Assembly (NCBI RefSeq): GCF_907164915.1
Contig: NC_061868.1
Location: forward strand, 47,243,689-47,307,688
Source: Impatiens glandulifera
Taxonomy: Eukaryota; Streptophyta; Magnoliopsida; Ericales; Balsaminaceae
DNA length: 64,000 nt
Direction of reading: 5' to 3'
The position numbers were made by a program, and so were the translations under genes. The notes beneath the pieces are model-generated. The model searched no databases. It was not told where the DNA came from and saw only the letters and a program-made list of their open reading frames with translations. How positions within the stretch are numbered: position 1 is the first letter of the stretch; each line of letters starts with the position of its first letter. This document shows positions 13,501 through 28,726 of this stretch, one piece after another.

Positions 13501-13596
13501 GGATCTGCTGTCCCAATAGACTATCACAATTATAGTTTCAGAGGAGAGAGAAGAGAATGGAAAGAGGAAAGAGAAAATTGAATATTAAAATAAAAT

Positions 13597-13633
<37 letters not shown>

Positions 13634-13753
13634 GTAGAATTTAGGGTTTAAGGTTTATATCATATATATAATTTTTTATTTGTCCCATTTATCAAAACGA
13701 CATGGTTTTGATATCTGAAACAGGAAGAGATAGTCTCTTGGAATAGCAGATCC
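13501..13753. repeat. 25-bp inverted repeat, possible MITE or hairpin
   Basis: The arms are 13501-13525 and 13729-13753. They match at 22 of 25 positions (GGATCTGCT...AGACTATC). A loop of about 203 bases between them contains a (TA)n tract. It could be a small foldback transposon. Confidence 0.5.
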
Positions 13754-15747
13754 TCACAGATAATGACGTGGCGCAATCTGTTTAGTTGAAAAAATAAAAT
13801 TTTTATTTTTCTTCTCTCTCCCAAAACCTTATTCTTTTTCCAGCTAGTGATGTTCTCAAATTTTTTACTCTATCACTCATCTAAAGAAAATAACAATATT
13901 TGGCTAGAAATAACAATATTACATTCAACTTTTTCTTAGAATATTTGGTTACACATAACAATTATTAAAAATATTATTTACAAAAATATAATACATATAA
14001 TTCAACTATAGTGAATTCACTGGAAATCAGACTAATCACCTCAAAATTAAATTCAAGTCATAAATAAAAATAAAAGTAAAAAAGTTAAATCAAAGTTACT
14101 TCAGTGTTACAATTAACTTCATCATAAATTAATTTTCCCAAAACTTAATCATAAATTAAAGTTGTTTCATTTTAGTTTATGTTTGAATTTCATTTGATTT
14201 TATCTATCTAAATTCTCATTTTCGTTATGTTAATGAAATTTATGAATTAATTAATTTTTTTAATAAATATAACATTTAAAAAGAAGTGAATACTTTATTC
14301 CTATTTTATATTTATGTATTTCAAATTATTTTATACAAATATTTTTCTTTTAATAAGTAAGCACTCAAATGAGAATAGGAATGAAGATAAAGCTGCGTTA
14401 ATTAGTCGTTTACGTTTGTTAGAAATAGAACAATAATAGTTAGTCAATCATTTTGTCTTGAAATATAAACTAATGATTAATGACTAATTCCACAGCCAAT
14501 TCAAATTAACCTTATTCACTAATTGAGAATTCAATTTGGTACAAATATAACATTACCATCTAATTTTGTAAATGTTTTTTATTTAATACACTAGTTTTCT
14601 ATATAATTTTTTTTTAAAAAAAACTTTCATATTTATTTACCCTTGTTTATTCATAATTTTCTCGTAATTTTTAAAATTCAATCCAATTTTTTCTTAAACC
14701 TACCCAAACTCAAATTTTTATATCCATCCACACAACAAATTTATAAGTTTTCTAACTAATAAAACTCATTTTAATTATAATTTAATTTTAAATGTTTGGA
14801 AAACACTCACCCATTATTTTACATTATTATTTTTTCTATAAATAACAAATTAATAGATGAATCCGATATTTTCTTATTGCATAAAATATAGTAACACCAA
14901 TTTTCATTAAAAAAAATGGTTATAAATTGACTTGGGCTTGTTTGAGAAAAGAGTTTTTTGAGTTTTACCAGAGTTTTATTCTAAAAACTTTTTTTTTTAT
15001 AAAAATTAGAAAAAAACTGATTTTTAAAATTTAAAGACTAATTTACCTTTTGACTTTAGAAGATATGGTGTAAGTGAGAGAATGATAATTTAGAGAGGTG
15101 ATAAAATTATAGGATAATTTTGGTATTTAAATAATAAAATTATTTGATTTAATAGTTGATAAAATATTTAAATTTTGGAATAAAAATGATATTTTATTCC
15201 AAAAACTCTTTTATCATATGAGCCCTTATAGTTGTTGTAAGAGAGGTTTCAATTTGATATAAAAAAAAGTAATTCAAATCTATTTTATAAGTAAAATAGC
15301 ATGACGTATATAATTAAATAAATAAGAAAATAGCATGACATATATAGAAGGTTATTAATTTTCAACTGAATTTCCACGAAACTTTCTTGCCAATTTTTTG
15401 TTGGATCGATCTGTAAGTTATGCATAGACGACCATCGGACCATGCAACTTGATAATTAATTTTGTATATATTATATTTTGTTTTATTTTACTTATTATTA
15501 TTATTTTATTTGTTTAATTAATTCTAGAAAAATGATTTGACGTCCTCCATTCAACCTAAGATATTATAATAAAAACGAATTAAATATACAAATTATCAAT
15601 TTTTGTATAGTTTAAACTAATGAATGAAATTAGAGAAGTTAAATAAGGCCACACACATAACTAAGATCATTAGAATGTGTGCTCATCTATTTTTTTTTTA
15701 TGTTGAAACTCTTGGTTGTATCATTTAATTTGGAAGATAGCAATCTG
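13754..15747. other. AT-rich intergenic spacer
   Basis: No gene, RNA or clear element end was found. The near 3' part leads into the retrotransposon remnant. Confidence 0.6.
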
Positions 15748-16098
15748 TTACGATTCACGAATAAGAAAGTGCACCATCCACGGTCCTATAGAATACTTGG
15801 GCTAGAGACTCGGTCGGAACTCTGTTTTCATAGCATAATAATATTTTAATTCTGTTTTTCTATTCCCACAAAACTGATTGTTGACTAAGTCCCTAAAGTT
15901 GTTGTAACAGAATTGTAACCGACTCTTGGTAATTCAGCATCTATAAATGCTAATGCCCACCCCACTTTTTGGGCTATGAATTGAAGCTTGTAAAAGTTGT
16001 TACTCTAAGTTATTCTCTCGGCCTTGAACCTCTTTCTTGAACTACTAGGTGTATTCTAGTAGTATTCTCTTCTCACCCCGGTTTTTCTCTCTTTAACC
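15748..16098 (+). mobile_element. Probable 5' LTR/leader of a Ty3/gypsy remnant
   Basis: The stretch begins tgttacgattcacgaataag, a TG start. It has a TATA-like word (atctataaatgc, about 15941) and a following CT-rich region, and leads into gag. No second LTR copy is visible in the window, so the limits rest on the TG start and on the distance to gag. No convincing primer-binding site was seen. Confidence 0.4.
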
Positions 16099-17745
16099 TT
16101 GAATTCTCTTATCACATTATATCCGTTGCGCTTGATTAAAGAATTCTATACTCGGTCCCATCAATCAAGAACACGTTTCTTGAATCAAAAACTCGGAAAG
16201 TTAAGTTATAGTTTCAAGAAGCAACGTATCGGTTCGGTTCAAGAATATAATATGCGATACATGTCGATCTCTCAAAAACTCTACAGCATGCCAAAGGAAT
16301 ACGTCATAGATTGTTACTTGTCCGTTCTAATGGAGGAGATTGCAAATTGTATCAGGTTGCAATTCCCGGATTCTCTAAACGAAGCCATGGCCATGGATAA
16401 AGTCCAAGAAGCAACGTATCGGTCCTTAATGAGTAGTGGGAACTTGTACAACGTTGAGCCACCAATACTGCCCAGTCCGAGCAACGTCAAACTAAGTTGG
16501 CAAAGCACGAACAGAACCCCATACATCAAGCCGAGCTCATCATATGGGTCCTCTTCGAGTGCAAACTAGGGACATATTAAGCAATTAAACCCGGTCTAAA
16601 TGGATGAAAAGAGAAAGAAGGGCCTATGCTACACTTGCGATGAAAAATGACAACCAAACCACAGATGTAAATCAAAGTTATTCATGGTCTCAGCCAATGA
16701 TCAAGAAGTCGCCCCAAGTCTCCAAGAACCTGCTCCGGAGGTAGACCTTGATGATTCTCCTTTGCAGCTTGACGCAGCGGAAGAACTAGCCATATCCTTA
16801 CATGCATCGACGGGTTCTAAAACCTTTCAAATGCTCCAGATTCTTGGTAAAGTTGGGAACTTACCGGTTGTGATCCTAATTGATACATGCATCACTCATA
16901 ACTTCATTAATAGAAGGATAATGAAGAACATTAGCCATGACATACTTCCCACCCAAGTGTTATCGGTCCGTGTGGCAGACGACTCTAACATTCTATGCTC
17001 TAGCTTTTGCCAAAATCTGAAGTGGTCTATGGAAGGTAAGTTTTATCAAACAAACATGAAGGTATTGACCATGACAAGGTACAATATTGTGCTGGGAATC
17101 GAATGGTTGATTACTCTAGGCCCTTCAAAATGGCTTTCGAAAAATTAACCCTCTCTTTTGAAAAAAGAAGGGATAACCACGGTCTTGCAAGGCATACCCC
17201 ATACACAAATCAACTTAATAAAGGATGATCACCTAGAAAAGTTTTTAAAGAAAGGCAATGTTGCTGCCATGATCCAAATAAGAAGTAAAAACGAAGCACA
17301 ATTTTTCTCGCTCTCTACAAGGCCACCAGATGATATTCCTGAAGACCTTCAGCAAATGCTAGATGACTTCAGCCCAATATTCTAGCAACCTGAGGACTTA
17401 CCACCTACCAGGGAACAGGATCACCGCATCCCATTAAAGGAATGCACGGAAGCTGTATGCCTGCGTCCCTACAGATATCATGCCCTGCAGAAGACAGAAA
17501 TTGAACATTTGGTCAACGATATGTTGGACAGGGGAGTCATAAGGAGAAGCCACAGCTCTTTGGCCGCCCATGTGGTGTTGGTCCGAAAGAAAGACTTATC
17601 CTGGAGAATGTGCATTGATTATAGGCGGCTGAACTCAGCAATCATTAAGGATAAATTTCCTATTCCGGTCATTGAAGAATTAATGGAAGAATTGCATGAG
17701 TCCAGGTTCTTTTCCAAGCTCGATTTGCGCTCAGGGAATCAAAAG
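16099..17745 (+). pseudogene. Ty3/gypsy retrotransposon gag-pol remnant, truncated and broken
   Basis: Everything is in one frame but interrupted by stops. 16099-16569: C-terminal part of the gag domain. About 16627-16668: a CCHC zinc knuckle broken by a TGA at 16648-16650, where relatives usually have Trp; an extra TAA lies at 16597. 16684-17148: aspartic protease; the active-site word reads Asp-Thr-Cys (cysteine codon at 16888-16890) where Asp-Thr/Ser-Gly is expected. Paired frameshifts lie around 17120-17165. A TAG at about 17383 interrupts the linker. 17509-17745: start of reverse transcriptase (VLVRKKD, CIDYRRLN, SKLDLRSG), then abrupt loss of homology before the catalytic YxDD. There is no RNase H, integrase or 3' LTR. 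It is a dead, 3'-truncated copy. Confidence 0.88.
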
Positions 17746-18190
17746 TTCCCAAATTTCTCCCTAAAAACCATTTTGAAAAATCAATTGATATTAAATTCGA
17801 TTAATCATGTTTAGGGTTAGGGATTATGATCCTTACATTCATATGAATTTTTTTGTAACTTACAAATTATTATTTCACGATCTGTGTCAAAAGATACAAA
17901 CCTGCCATTATTCATACTAAATAAAAAACAGTCGGTCCCCGATGACTGAGTCCTGTAGGACCAGGACCGAAAAGTAGGACCAAGACTCTTAGGTCCACGA
18001 CCGAGAAATCTAGATCTGGGACCGAGACTCCTAGACCTAGGATTGGACAACCTAAGTTCGGGATTGAGCCTCCTGAACCCCAGGACTGAGCCTTCTGGTC
18101 CCTTGACCGAGTGTCCCAAGCCTTGATCTAGACCACCCCAGTTTAGACCGAGCCTGTTCGAGCCTAGATCGGTAAAAACGGACTCAAACT
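17746..18190. repeat. Degenerate 21-bp minisatellite (about 17935-18190)
   Basis: After the reverse-transcriptase break, about ten 21-22 bp units follow, each containing variants of gaccgag...ctagacctag. GC is much higher than in the flanks. The minus-strand open frame 17817-18335 (172 codons) encodes heptad-like repeats (SLGPRSR, FLGRGPK) only because 21 is a multiple of three. I do not regard it as a gene. Confidence 0.75.
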
Positions 18191-18900
18191 CTAGGACTCC
18201 GGTCTTAAGGCCAGTTTGGTTCCATTTTTCAAAAACAAAATTTATTTTTAAAATTTTGGAACTCCAATCCATTTTCAAATAATCATGAAAGGTCATAAAA
18301 TGTATTTTAAATATTTTGAGATATTTCTCAAACAAATATTTTGACTAGGCCCTATTTGTAAATTATTTTTAAATTCTAATACTCTTCAGATATTTTTTAG
18401 ATATTATACTGTCTTATATTAACGCAATCGTAGATATGCCCTTTTAAATAATTTTGTACAATTATTTAGGTAATATAAATATACTCTTGTTTAGGACCCC
18501 CAGACTACTAATTAATATAAATGTTATAAATAAATTTTTGAATGACAAACTTTTAAAAATAAAATTGTCCTTTAACGGGCATAGAGGACATAACTCGAAA
18601 GCCCTTTTCCGAGCGTAACCAAAAAATGAACTCTTATATAAACTCTAGTATAAAGTATGTTTGTACACATACATTTTATTGATTTTTTTGAAATTATTTG
18701 GCAAGTCTATTTTCAAATAAATAATCATTTGTTAAATTAATTATGTTTGATTAATTTAAAACGGGTTTTGATCAAATTATTATTTGATCCCCATATTATT
18801 AAAATTTGAATAAAATTAATTATTTTTACATAGTTAATTTTAAAAGCAGTTAGGTACTATCAAAATCTTTTAAAATAAATATTTTGTTTTTAAAGATGTC
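18191..18900. other. Intergenic, possible retrotransposon debris
   Basis: There is no gene. A block near 18570-18650 (gcccttttccgagcgtaacc) resembles sequence often seen in plant LTR elements, but no boundaries can be set. Confidence 0.4.
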
Positions 18901-19560
18901 TTGCACGTAAAGTAAGGTTGAAATGCATCGAACCTCGAGAGCCAACTCATAACGCCCCGTATTGCCACGTGTCATGCTTGCTAAACTACGGATGGTATTT
19001 CTCGGGGTTACAATAATATAAATGATAGTCGTTTAATCCTAACTACAAAATTAATGCATAACACGAGTGTTCAACTTGTCACAATAGAAACATAAGTAAA
19101 AAATGTTCATCAACAAACAATCATAACATAAAATCAAATTTTATCGAGCTCCGAAATTTTCTAACAGATTAAAAAGATCACCGACCGCGTACACAGATTT
19201 TCTTGAAGAGATCTTCTCCGTCATCATAATAATAGCGTTGTGAAGTAAACGTTTAGGTCGACCGCAATCACTGAACGTTCTATGATTCCTTTCAAATCAA
19301 ATAATCTATTATAAAATAATTAGAATGAAAACCCGACTCAATCCGATCGAGCTCGCGGTTTCTATCTAGACATGCATCAATCATTTTATATGGTATGTCT
19401 GCCTCATCCTTTCAGGATCTGACCTATCATCACTTATCACTTAAGTCAATCATTTTATATGGTATGTCTGCCTCATCCTTTCAGGATCTGACCTATCATC
19501 ACTTATCACTTAAGTATTCTTTGGGGAGTGAATGGGGGAAATATTCACTCTAACAAAGCT
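18901..19560. mobile_element. LTR-like debris with a 69-bp perfect tandem duplication
   Basis: A moderate-GC non-coding stretch includes ataacgccccgtattgcc and acgtgtcatgc words reminiscent of gypsy LTRs. No coding sequence is present. The embedded duplication at 19377-19514 consists of two identical 69-bp units and is therefore recent. Confidence 0.35.
19377..19514. repeat. Perfect tandem duplication, 2 x 69 bp
   Basis: Units 19377-19445 and 19446-19514 are identical, each starting tcaatcattttatatggtat and ending cacttatcacttaag. Confidence 0.95.
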
Positions 19561-19980
19561 TATTGCAAAGTTCCTAGGAACTCTTAAAGGCCTTTTTTTA
19601 TACATATGATACATATGGCTGATGTCATGTTGCCGCAGCAACCTTAACTTCAAGTCAACTTCCCCGTGAAATGCTATTAGAAAGCCCTAAGTTATTTAAA
19701 TTAATATATATATATATAGATTCGACACTTGCACTTCCTCATGGGCGATGGTTCCTTTACCACCTAATTCAGGACAGAGATTAACTGCTCTTTCTCGAAA
19801 CTTGGTGGGCTGGCTATGATTCAATCCCTCAAGAAAGAGAATGAGCCTCAAACTTTCGCTGATTCCGACACAGCAAAGCAAAGACAAAAAAAAACGCTTA
19901 CCGAAAAATAGAAAAGAAGGACAAGTTAAGTTGGTTTGAGGACCCGTTGGTCAAGTTTCTGGATCGAAGTAGGACATTCT

Positions 19981-20026
<46 letters not shown>

Positions 20027-20908
20027 CAATTTAATTGATTAACTTATTTATGAGAGTGTTTTAGACCTTAAGTTCAAATTTTGAAAATATTTAGTGTTTT
20101 AGAGCTTAACTTCAAATCAACCAACTTCTCGCTTAGAAGCTTCCTACATTGAAAAATTAATAATAAAAAAAGCCCTTAATTCAAATCATGAAGATATTTA
20201 TTTGTTTGAAAAGTAGGGTGGGTAGCTAAGTGTAGTAATGACAATATTTATTTATTTGGTCAAGGAAAAGTCAATCAAACCCTAAAAATATTATTTTTAT
20301 TTAAAATTGTTCAGTCATGTGTAACATTCAAAAATTTTTTTTTTTTTGAAAAGTGTTTAGAAAGAAAATTGAACCTTTGTAAGTTTGTGATACTTCATAT
20401 ATTATGAATTGTTTTTATCACTTCAGCTAACCCACTTTTTACAAATACAATTTATAATGCAACAATATTTATATAAATTCTAATACAAAATATTTAAAAC
20501 CACAAAAACACAATTTAAACTGCCAATACAAACTACAAAATTTATTATACAATGTAGTACAATATGAATGCACTCACAAGAGTATCAATTATTAAAATAA
20601 AATATCTCACACACATACATATATATATAACTCTTTTCTAAAGAAGCAAATAAGCCATAATACTATTTTTAAGACCGAATTTGTACATAAACTTTTTCTT
20701 TGAGCAAATTATTACAAGACCTCTTCAATTAATTTAAATTTTCGAACTTTATTAAATCGTGTAGGCGATTCAATAAGGATCTAAAATTTTCAATCAATGG
20801 AGAAGGTCACAATGATAATTTACTCAAAGAAAAATGAAAAAAGGCGCATGTTTTACTCTTAAATATTAAGAAATGCTTATCTATTCTTTTTATAATTTTA
20901 ATGCGGTG
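19561..20908. other. Intergenic spacer with a (TA)n tract
   Basis: (TA)n lies at about 19984-20024. A GC-richer, exon-like stretch at 19716-19890 has an open frame on the minus strand (63 codons, about 19696-19887), but I recognise no family. The remainder is A/T-rich and includes the presumed 3' flank of the minus-strand WRKY gene. Confidence 0.5.
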
Positions 20909-22082
20909 TTAATGATCCCTTATCCTACTATAAATGGCAGCAAAAAGCGCTTCCGCGAAGCTATCATTTTGTACCAAGGAAGAAGCCATTTCTTCAGCCA
21001 AAACTTTTTGAAGCTTAAAATCGGGTTTTCTGATGTCGATACCACATGACCCGAGTTCCACCCGAGTGGCTCTCGGCGGTGGTGTCTTTGGAGGCAAAAT
21101 GGAAGCAGTCGGGCTCAAACTCAACAATACTTTGGGCTCATTAGGGGGGTCATGGTTATGTTTACCTTCGTAGTTTGCCACCAAAAGCGACGGGTCATCA
21201 AGGCTACGTTGCACCTAAATAAAGGAAGAACAACCGAAAACCATCCATTGTTTGCGGTTATACATTTGTGAAAACACTAAATATGTTTGTAACAAAAATA
21301 ACTAAAAAAAATGTTACACCTTCTTTTTGACAGGGCAGTTTGGTGCAAAAGAACACTTGTAGTATGCTCTAGGTGATGGATTGTCTCTAGTAACTTTCTG
21401 CCCATATTTTCTCCATTGATATCCATCTTCAATAGCCTAACCCCAATTAATAAATCAATACTTCTAGTTTAATTAATTTGATTATCATTAATTTAAATTT
21501 TTGGCCAAATTAATCTTGTAATCAAATCCTTTATAATTTGGTATATAATTAAATAACTCACTAGGTTGTTTTGATCTAGAGGGTCAATTCGCCTCGTAAC
21601 ACTTGTCTTGTTGATCACTTGCCTCGGGGTTTTCATCATCCATGGATCAATATTACAACATGGTTTACAATAAGGATCTTCGTTATCATTTCCCATAATC
21701 ATAATCTTCTCCGAAACTATATCGCCGTCAAACTTTCTCTTCTTCAAATTCAAGTACCGGGCTTGGAGTGACTTGAAGTTGTCGCGCATATTAATCAAAT
21801 CTTCCGTAAGTTTTTCCTGCTCATGGTTCATCCTATTAAGCTCCTTCTCCCAACTATTGCTACCAACAACATCCACTTCTTCCTTATCCTAACAAAATAT
21901 ATCAAGACAGTTAATATAATTACATAATCAAATTTAATTTCTTATGAATTATAAACTATGCTTACATGATGCGTGGGGAGATGAATGTTGAGATCCAAGT
22001 TAAGCGAGGACTTTGACGACAAATTTGACATCCAATTTCGCGAGGAAGACGAATAAGAAGAAGAAGAATAAGGGGAGGCCAT
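20909..22082 (-). CDS. Group IIa WRKY transcription factor, copy 2
   Basis: Four exons on the minus strand: 22082-21966, 21888-21562, 21436-21320 and 21214-20909, all phase 0, giving 288 aa. Features: a Ser-rich N-terminus, an LNLDLNIH motif (EAR-like), a coiled coil ([15 protein letters not shown] region), a KKRK basic run that may be a nuclear signal, WRKYGQK at 156-162, and a zinc finger C176-X5-C182-X23-H206-X-H208. Exon 3 is 117 bp in both copies and the intron phases agree, showing common origin. The encoded core from [10 protein letters not shown] to YYKCSF is identical to copy 1. It is a likely W-box-binding defence or stress regulator. The last intron 5' site (GTGTAA) is weaker than the others. 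Confidence 0.93.
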
Positions 22083-22173
22083 TATTATTTATGAATTATT
22101 GATATGTATATATATATATATATATTAGCTAGGCAATTAAGTTCAATTCCAACAAATGTACGTTATTTGGGTC

Positions 22174-22181
22174 TTTATATA
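22174..22181 (-). promoter_or_regulatory. Candidate TATA box of the minus-strand WRKY gene
   Basis: TATATAAA on the minus strand lies about 92 bases upstream of the start codon. A (TA)n tract closer to the gene makes the choice uncertain. Confidence 0.35.
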
Positions 22182-22182
22182 T

Positions 22183-25234
<3,052 letters not shown>

Positions 25235-25430
25235 TAGGGATGACAACGGGTACCCTACCCGACGGGTACCCTACCCATCGGGTAGTGGAGTACTCATCCC
25301 CGAACCCGATTTTCAATTTACTACTCGACCCCGACCCCGAATCCGACGGGTATCTTTATTTATATCCCCATCCCTGATTCTCCGAGTACCCGATCTCCGA
25401 TGGGTACCCTATTACTCGATACTAAATATT
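25235..25430. mobile_element. Truncated hAT-type element end
   Basis: It begins TAGGGATGACAACGGGTACC and continues with repeated GGGTACCC and CCCGACCCCGA words. It matches, with substitutions, the inverted right end of the complete hAT element at 61647-62419 over about 190 bases. The opposite terminus is absent here, so it is a truncated copy of the same family. Confidence 0.7.
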
Positions 25431-26804
25431 TAAAAAAAGATTATATTTTAATTAACACATTTAAACTAAAATTATATAAAATTGTATAAATTTAATATAT
25501 TATATTAACTAATATGTTATTACAAAATATAATTGACTTAAAATTATTAATAAATATTTTATCATTATTGTTAATCATCTACACTATATAATATAAATTC
25601 ATCTATATTATAAAAATACAAATAAATCTAAAAGAGATAATACAAAATTCTTAAATAAACACAAACTTCAAAAAAAATTATTAAATCAGTTTTATTAAAA
25701 AAAAAATCCTTATTGAATACTAAATAATAGTCGAGAGTTGATAAAAGACGCTGAAAAATATTATACTAAATAATAATTAATCATCCATAAACATAAGAGA
25801 TTTTTTTTTTTTTGTAAGATCACTCAAATAATTCTTTATTAAAAAAAGAAAAATAATTTAATATTCGAATATTTTGTTTCTTTTGTTAGAAGAGTGAACG
25901 AGAACAGACTAAAAAAAATGAGCATCAACACAATTAGAAGGTATAAACAGCAAACAACCCAACTACAGTTAAAAATATTATTCGAACAGTAAAATTTGAT
26001 ACTAGAATATCGATCGATCCGGCTAAACAGATATCAAACCGAACAACATTCACTTAAATATATATGAGTGACTTAAAAAAACACAGAAAAACAAAAAATA
26101 AATAAAAATAAATAAACTCCCTTCAATAAATAAAAATAAATAGAAAGTGACTAAGAAAAAATGAATTTTCTATTTCTTTCATTTTTATAATAGCTCAATT
26201 AAAAAAAATATTAATAAGAAATCAAAAGTGTAGACTAATAACTCATGACCACCTATCCCTTTATCCATCAGTTAATTTATCTAAATATTAAAATTATCTT
26301 CATTTATTTAAAATTAATTTTTCATTAAATATCAGTACATTTTAATTTTTTTACAAATAATTAACCTTTTTTTTTATAACCCAAATCAAAAAAATTACTA
26401 AGTCACCTATTTTGAATGATTTTTTTCCGTATCATGTTTGAAATTATTTACGAAAAAATTAAAATAACTAGAAAGATTTTCGTATCATCCATACCTATAA
26501 AAATATAAATAAAAAAATAATAATATATAGTCAATATTTAAAATTCTTAATAAATCACGAATAATATATTAAAATAAAAAATATAACACTCTCATTCCAA
26601 ATTTTATTCACTTTGATAAAACAACTTATCTTCTCACATATCTTTTCCGAATTCATTTATCATCTCGTGACCTTATACTTTCACTTTGGTCAATCAAATA
26701 TTTAATTTATATTTTTTAATATTTAGCATTGTGACCTCACACTTTGGTCGATGAAATATTTGATTCGTATTTTTTAACCACTTTTAATTGATACCGACAT
26801 ATTA
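25431..26804. other. AT-rich intergenic spacer
   Basis: No gene is seen. Words like gaccttatactttcactttgg at 26670-26750 foreshadow the repeat array that follows. Confidence 0.6.
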
Positions 26805-28026
26805 TTTATCGGCAAACCACATGTCAATCAGACTTAGTTAAAGGGTTGTACTCGTGTTGTTAGTTTATAAGTTCGAAACATACATATAACATTTTTAATT
26901 TTATTTTAAACCGTTTGAATTTTTTGGGCGGATCAACTAACAATCCAACCCAAGTATTCATTTATTATCACATATATATCCAAATTAACCACAGCTTCTG
27001 ATCCGACAATCAGGACACTTTAAAAATTAAACATTTCATCACATATTTTTTCCAAATGAACATCTCATCTTGTGACCTTACACTTACACTTTGGTCAATT
27101 AAATATTTAATTTATAATTTTTAACATTTAGTATCATGATCTCACAATTTGATCAATCAAATATTTAATTCATATTTTTTAATCACTTTCAATTGATACC
27201 GACATATTATCCCTTGGAAAACCACATGTAAATCACAATTGATTAAAAGGTTGTACTTGTTTTTGTTAGGTTGCAAGTTCGAAAACTATATATAACATTT
27301 TTTATTTTATTTTAAATCGTTTGAAGTTTATGAACGGGTCAACCCACAATCTGACTCTAGTATCAATTTACTCTCACATATATATTCAAACCACAGCTCT
27401 CGACTCAGTCATCCTCACATTTTTGAAAATTAAACATCATTATATATATATATATATATATAATTAAAATGTCTCACGTTAATCAAATTTGGTGTTGAAT
27501 TTAAAATATAAAGTTTTATTAGTCTAGTTAGTTAAAGAGTTATGCATGTTTTTGTTAGATTGCAAAGTTTGAAATATACATATATTATTTTTAATTTTAT
27601 TTTAATCGTTTAAAGTTTATAGGCGGGTTAACCCACCGTTTGACCCAAGCATTCATTTAATCTCACATATATATATCCAAATTAGTCACAGTTTTCGACC
27701 CGGTAATCCAAACACTTGAAAAATTAATATATATATTTAAAAAGTTGAACTTATATAGTTAAAATGTCTCATGTTCATCAAATTTAGTATTAAATTGAAA
27801 ATATAAAATTTTATTAGCATCCTAATTGGTTGAAGGGTTGTACTTTTTTGTTGCAAATTCGAAAAATACATATAACATTTTTAATTTTATTTTAAACCAT
27901 TTAAAGTTTATGGGCGTGTCAACCCACAATCCGACTCATGTATTTATTTACTCTCACATATATATCCAAATTAATCACAATTCTCGACCCGACAATCTAG
28001 ACACTTTAAAATTAAGCATCATATTT

Positions 28027-28064
<38 letters not shown>

Positions 28065-28411
28065 TTAGTTAAAAAGTTAAACTTATATGGTTAAAATATC
28101 ACACATTCATCAAATTTATTCAAATTTTGTGTTTAATTTAAAATATAAATTTATTCAAATTTTGTGTTTAATTTAAAATATAAAGTCTTATTAGTCTAAT
28201 TAGTTAAAAACTTGTATTTGTTTTGTTACAAATTCGAAACACATGTAACATTTTTTATTTTATTTTAAACGGTTTGAGTTTATGGTTCACCATCCAACCC
28301 AAATAATTATTTACTCTCATATATATTCAAATTAACTACAGCTCTCGACCCAATAATCCAAACATTTTAAAAATTAAACATCATTTTATATATATATATA
28401 TATATATATAA
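26805..28411. repeat. Array of five ~300-bp repeats with tRNA-promoter-like boxes
   Basis: Divergent units start near 26805, 27185, 27465, 27755 and 28085. Each has, in order: a tcatcaaatttggtgttgaa leader (where preserved), an A-box-like tagtctagttagttaaa, a B-box-like gcaagttcgaa about 35-40 bases on, a ttttaattttattttaa block, a cgggtcaaccca block, a tctcacatatatatccaaat block, and a tail of tta(a)acatcat followed by (TA)n. Copies also lie at 3.8-4.7 kb. A tRNA-derived SINE core, or a satellite built from one, fits best. Confidence 0.7.
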
Positions 28412-28670
28412 TTTGCCCTACGACTGCATAGGTTCCAAGCTATTATAAGGAGTCACCGCATAGAAGCGATATCGAAAATATCTTATATATTTATATCCAG
28501 TAAATTACATCATAGAAGAAAGCATTTTCAAGATAGTCTCTACGCCCAACAAATCCCATATCGTTTTTATGTTTCGCAGAGCTTTTTTATTGTATTGATC
28601 GTTCGTATAGATTGAGTTTAAGAAGTTATACGGAAACTCCGAAACCGGCTTTCAAAACCAATGAATGGAA

Positions 28671-28726
<56 letters not shown>

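Noticed and set aside
17817..18335. 172-codon minus-strand frame with heptad-like repeats
   Set aside because: The 21-bp minisatellite period keeps the frame open; no start context, no family, and the flanks are transposon debris.
19696..19887. 63-codon minus-strand frame in GC-richer DNA
   Set aside because: No family recognised in any frame and no splice partners; more likely transposon-derived.
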